From NCBI GenBank assembly GCA_009785875.1, contig WQUF01000150.1, positions 1 to 5,914 of the forward strand: a stretch of DNA of 5,914 nucleotides, in the 5' to 3' direction. Source of the stretch: Oscillospiraceae bacterium (lineage in GTDB: Bacteria; Bacillota; Clostridia; Clostridiales; Clostridiaceae). Under the pieces are notes generated by a model, which saw only the letters and a list, made by a program, of their open reading frames with translations, was not told where the DNA came from and ran no database searches. Of the stretch, positions 5,348 to 5,914 are shown piece by piece (position 1 is the stretch's first letter; each line of letters begins with the position of its first letter). Both the position numbers and the translations under genes were made by a program.

Positions 5348-5914
5348 ATGAAAGTACTAAATTTTGGCTCTTTAAATATCGATCATACTTATTATTTAAA
5401 TCATTTTCCCGCAAAAGGAGAGACTATATCTTCTTTTCTTTATGAGAAAAATTGCGGAGGCAAAGGTTTAAATCAATCGGTTGCTTTAAAAAGGGCAGGT
5501 TGCGATGTTATTCACATAGGAAAAATTGGAAAAGATGGAGAAATGCTCTTAAATATTTTAAAGGAAGAGAATATAAATTCTGATTATGTAATTATTTCAG
5601 ACGATGTTCCTTCAGGGCATGCGATTATTTTTATAGATAAAAATGGTGAGAATACAATCGTGATTTATCCTGGTGCAAATAAAGAGATTGAAGTATCGCA
5701 AATCGATAGGGCATTAGCTATAGGTGAAGTCGATGATATTGTTTTGATTCAAAATGAGATAAACAATATCGATTACATCGCAACAAAAGCCAAGGAATTA
5801 GGTCTTAGAGTGGTATTTAATCCAGCACCATTTAGTGATTTAGATGAATTCCCTTTTGATCTAGTAGATATACTAATATTAAATGAGACAGAAGGGCTAA
5901 AATTTACCGGAGAG
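5348..5914 (+). CDS. rbsK: Ribokinase / PfkB-family sugar kinase, 3'-truncated by window end
   Basis: The ATG at 5348 has a G-rich ribosome binding site (5336-5340) 7 bases upstream. The 189 codons present are the N-terminal two thirds of a ~300-residue kinase. GSLNID12 (sugar-contacting Asp), C36-G-G-K-G40-L-N42-Q-S-V-A (PfkB signature 1, substrate side), I-G-K-I-G-K-D-G, V-P-S-G-H-A-I-I-F-I-D-K-N-G-E-N-T-I-V, Y-P-G-A-N-K, N158-P-A-P and N179-E-T-E all match ribokinases. The second PfkB signature with the catalytic Asp lies beyond the window. Ribokinases phosphorylate D-ribose at O5 with ATP in the cytoplasm, feeding the pentose phosphate pathway; related members use deoxyribose or nucleosides, so substrate is not certain. 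No frameshift or missing motif is seen in the part present. Confidence 0.9.
   Translation, partial: MKVLNFGSLNIDHTYYLNHFPAKGETISSFLYEKNCGGKGLNQSVALKRAGCDVIHIGKIGKDGEMLLNILKEENINSDYVIISDDVPSGHAIIFIDKNGENTIVIYPGANKEIEVSQIDRALAIGEVDDIVLIQNEINNIDYIATKAKELGLRVVFNPAPFSDLDEFPFDLVDILILNETEGLKFTGE

Overview
The window looks like chromosomal DNA of a low-GC, Gram-positive-type anaerobe, most likely a Clostridia/Lachnospirales-like Bacillota. This rests on AT-rich composition, short AT-rich spacers, strong GGAGG-type ribosome binding sites, and the gene families present; no marker gene fixes the taxon. There are no rRNA or tRNA genes, no CRISPR array and no recognisable insertion sequence.

Layout: (1) Bases 1-1659, + strand: the C-terminal part of a secreted-type right-handed parallel beta-helix protein whose start lies before the window. 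(2) Bases 1660-1838: a convergent intergenic stretch with a perfect 14-bp hairpin. The same bases, read on the - strand, encode a decayed fragment of a DinB-like gene closely related to the intact one 1.2 kb away. (3) Bases 1839-2517, - strand: a toxin-first HigB/HigA-type toxin-antitoxin operon with overlapping genes, a good TATAAT -10 box and a repeated, partly palindromic likely operator. (4) Bases 2652-4874, - strand: an apparent three-gene operon, read right to left as an AAA ATPase with a DUF4143-type C-terminus, a GNAT N-acetyltransferase and a DinB-fold protein, with 22-26 nt gaps. (5) Bases 4875-5001: a divergent promoter region with a 36-bp perfect palindrome over the likely ATPase -10 box. 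(6) Bases 5002-5914, + strand: a small unrecognised protein followed 13 nt later by a ribokinase-family (PfkB) sugar kinase that is cut by the window end.

How the genes work together: the toxin and antitoxin are a self-contained, probably autoregulated pair. The ATPase, acetyltransferase and DinB protein are probably co-transcribed; their joint role is not known, and GNAT plus DinB suggests modification or detoxification of a small molecule (inference). The ribokinase and the small protein before it probably serve sugar or nucleoside salvage. The most surprising observation is the DinB fossil: the toxin-antitoxin module lies between an intact dinB-like gene and the broken remnant of a relative in the same orientation, and the remnant now supplies a perfect hairpin at the end of the beta-helix gene. 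I found no convincing wholly new multi-gene system.
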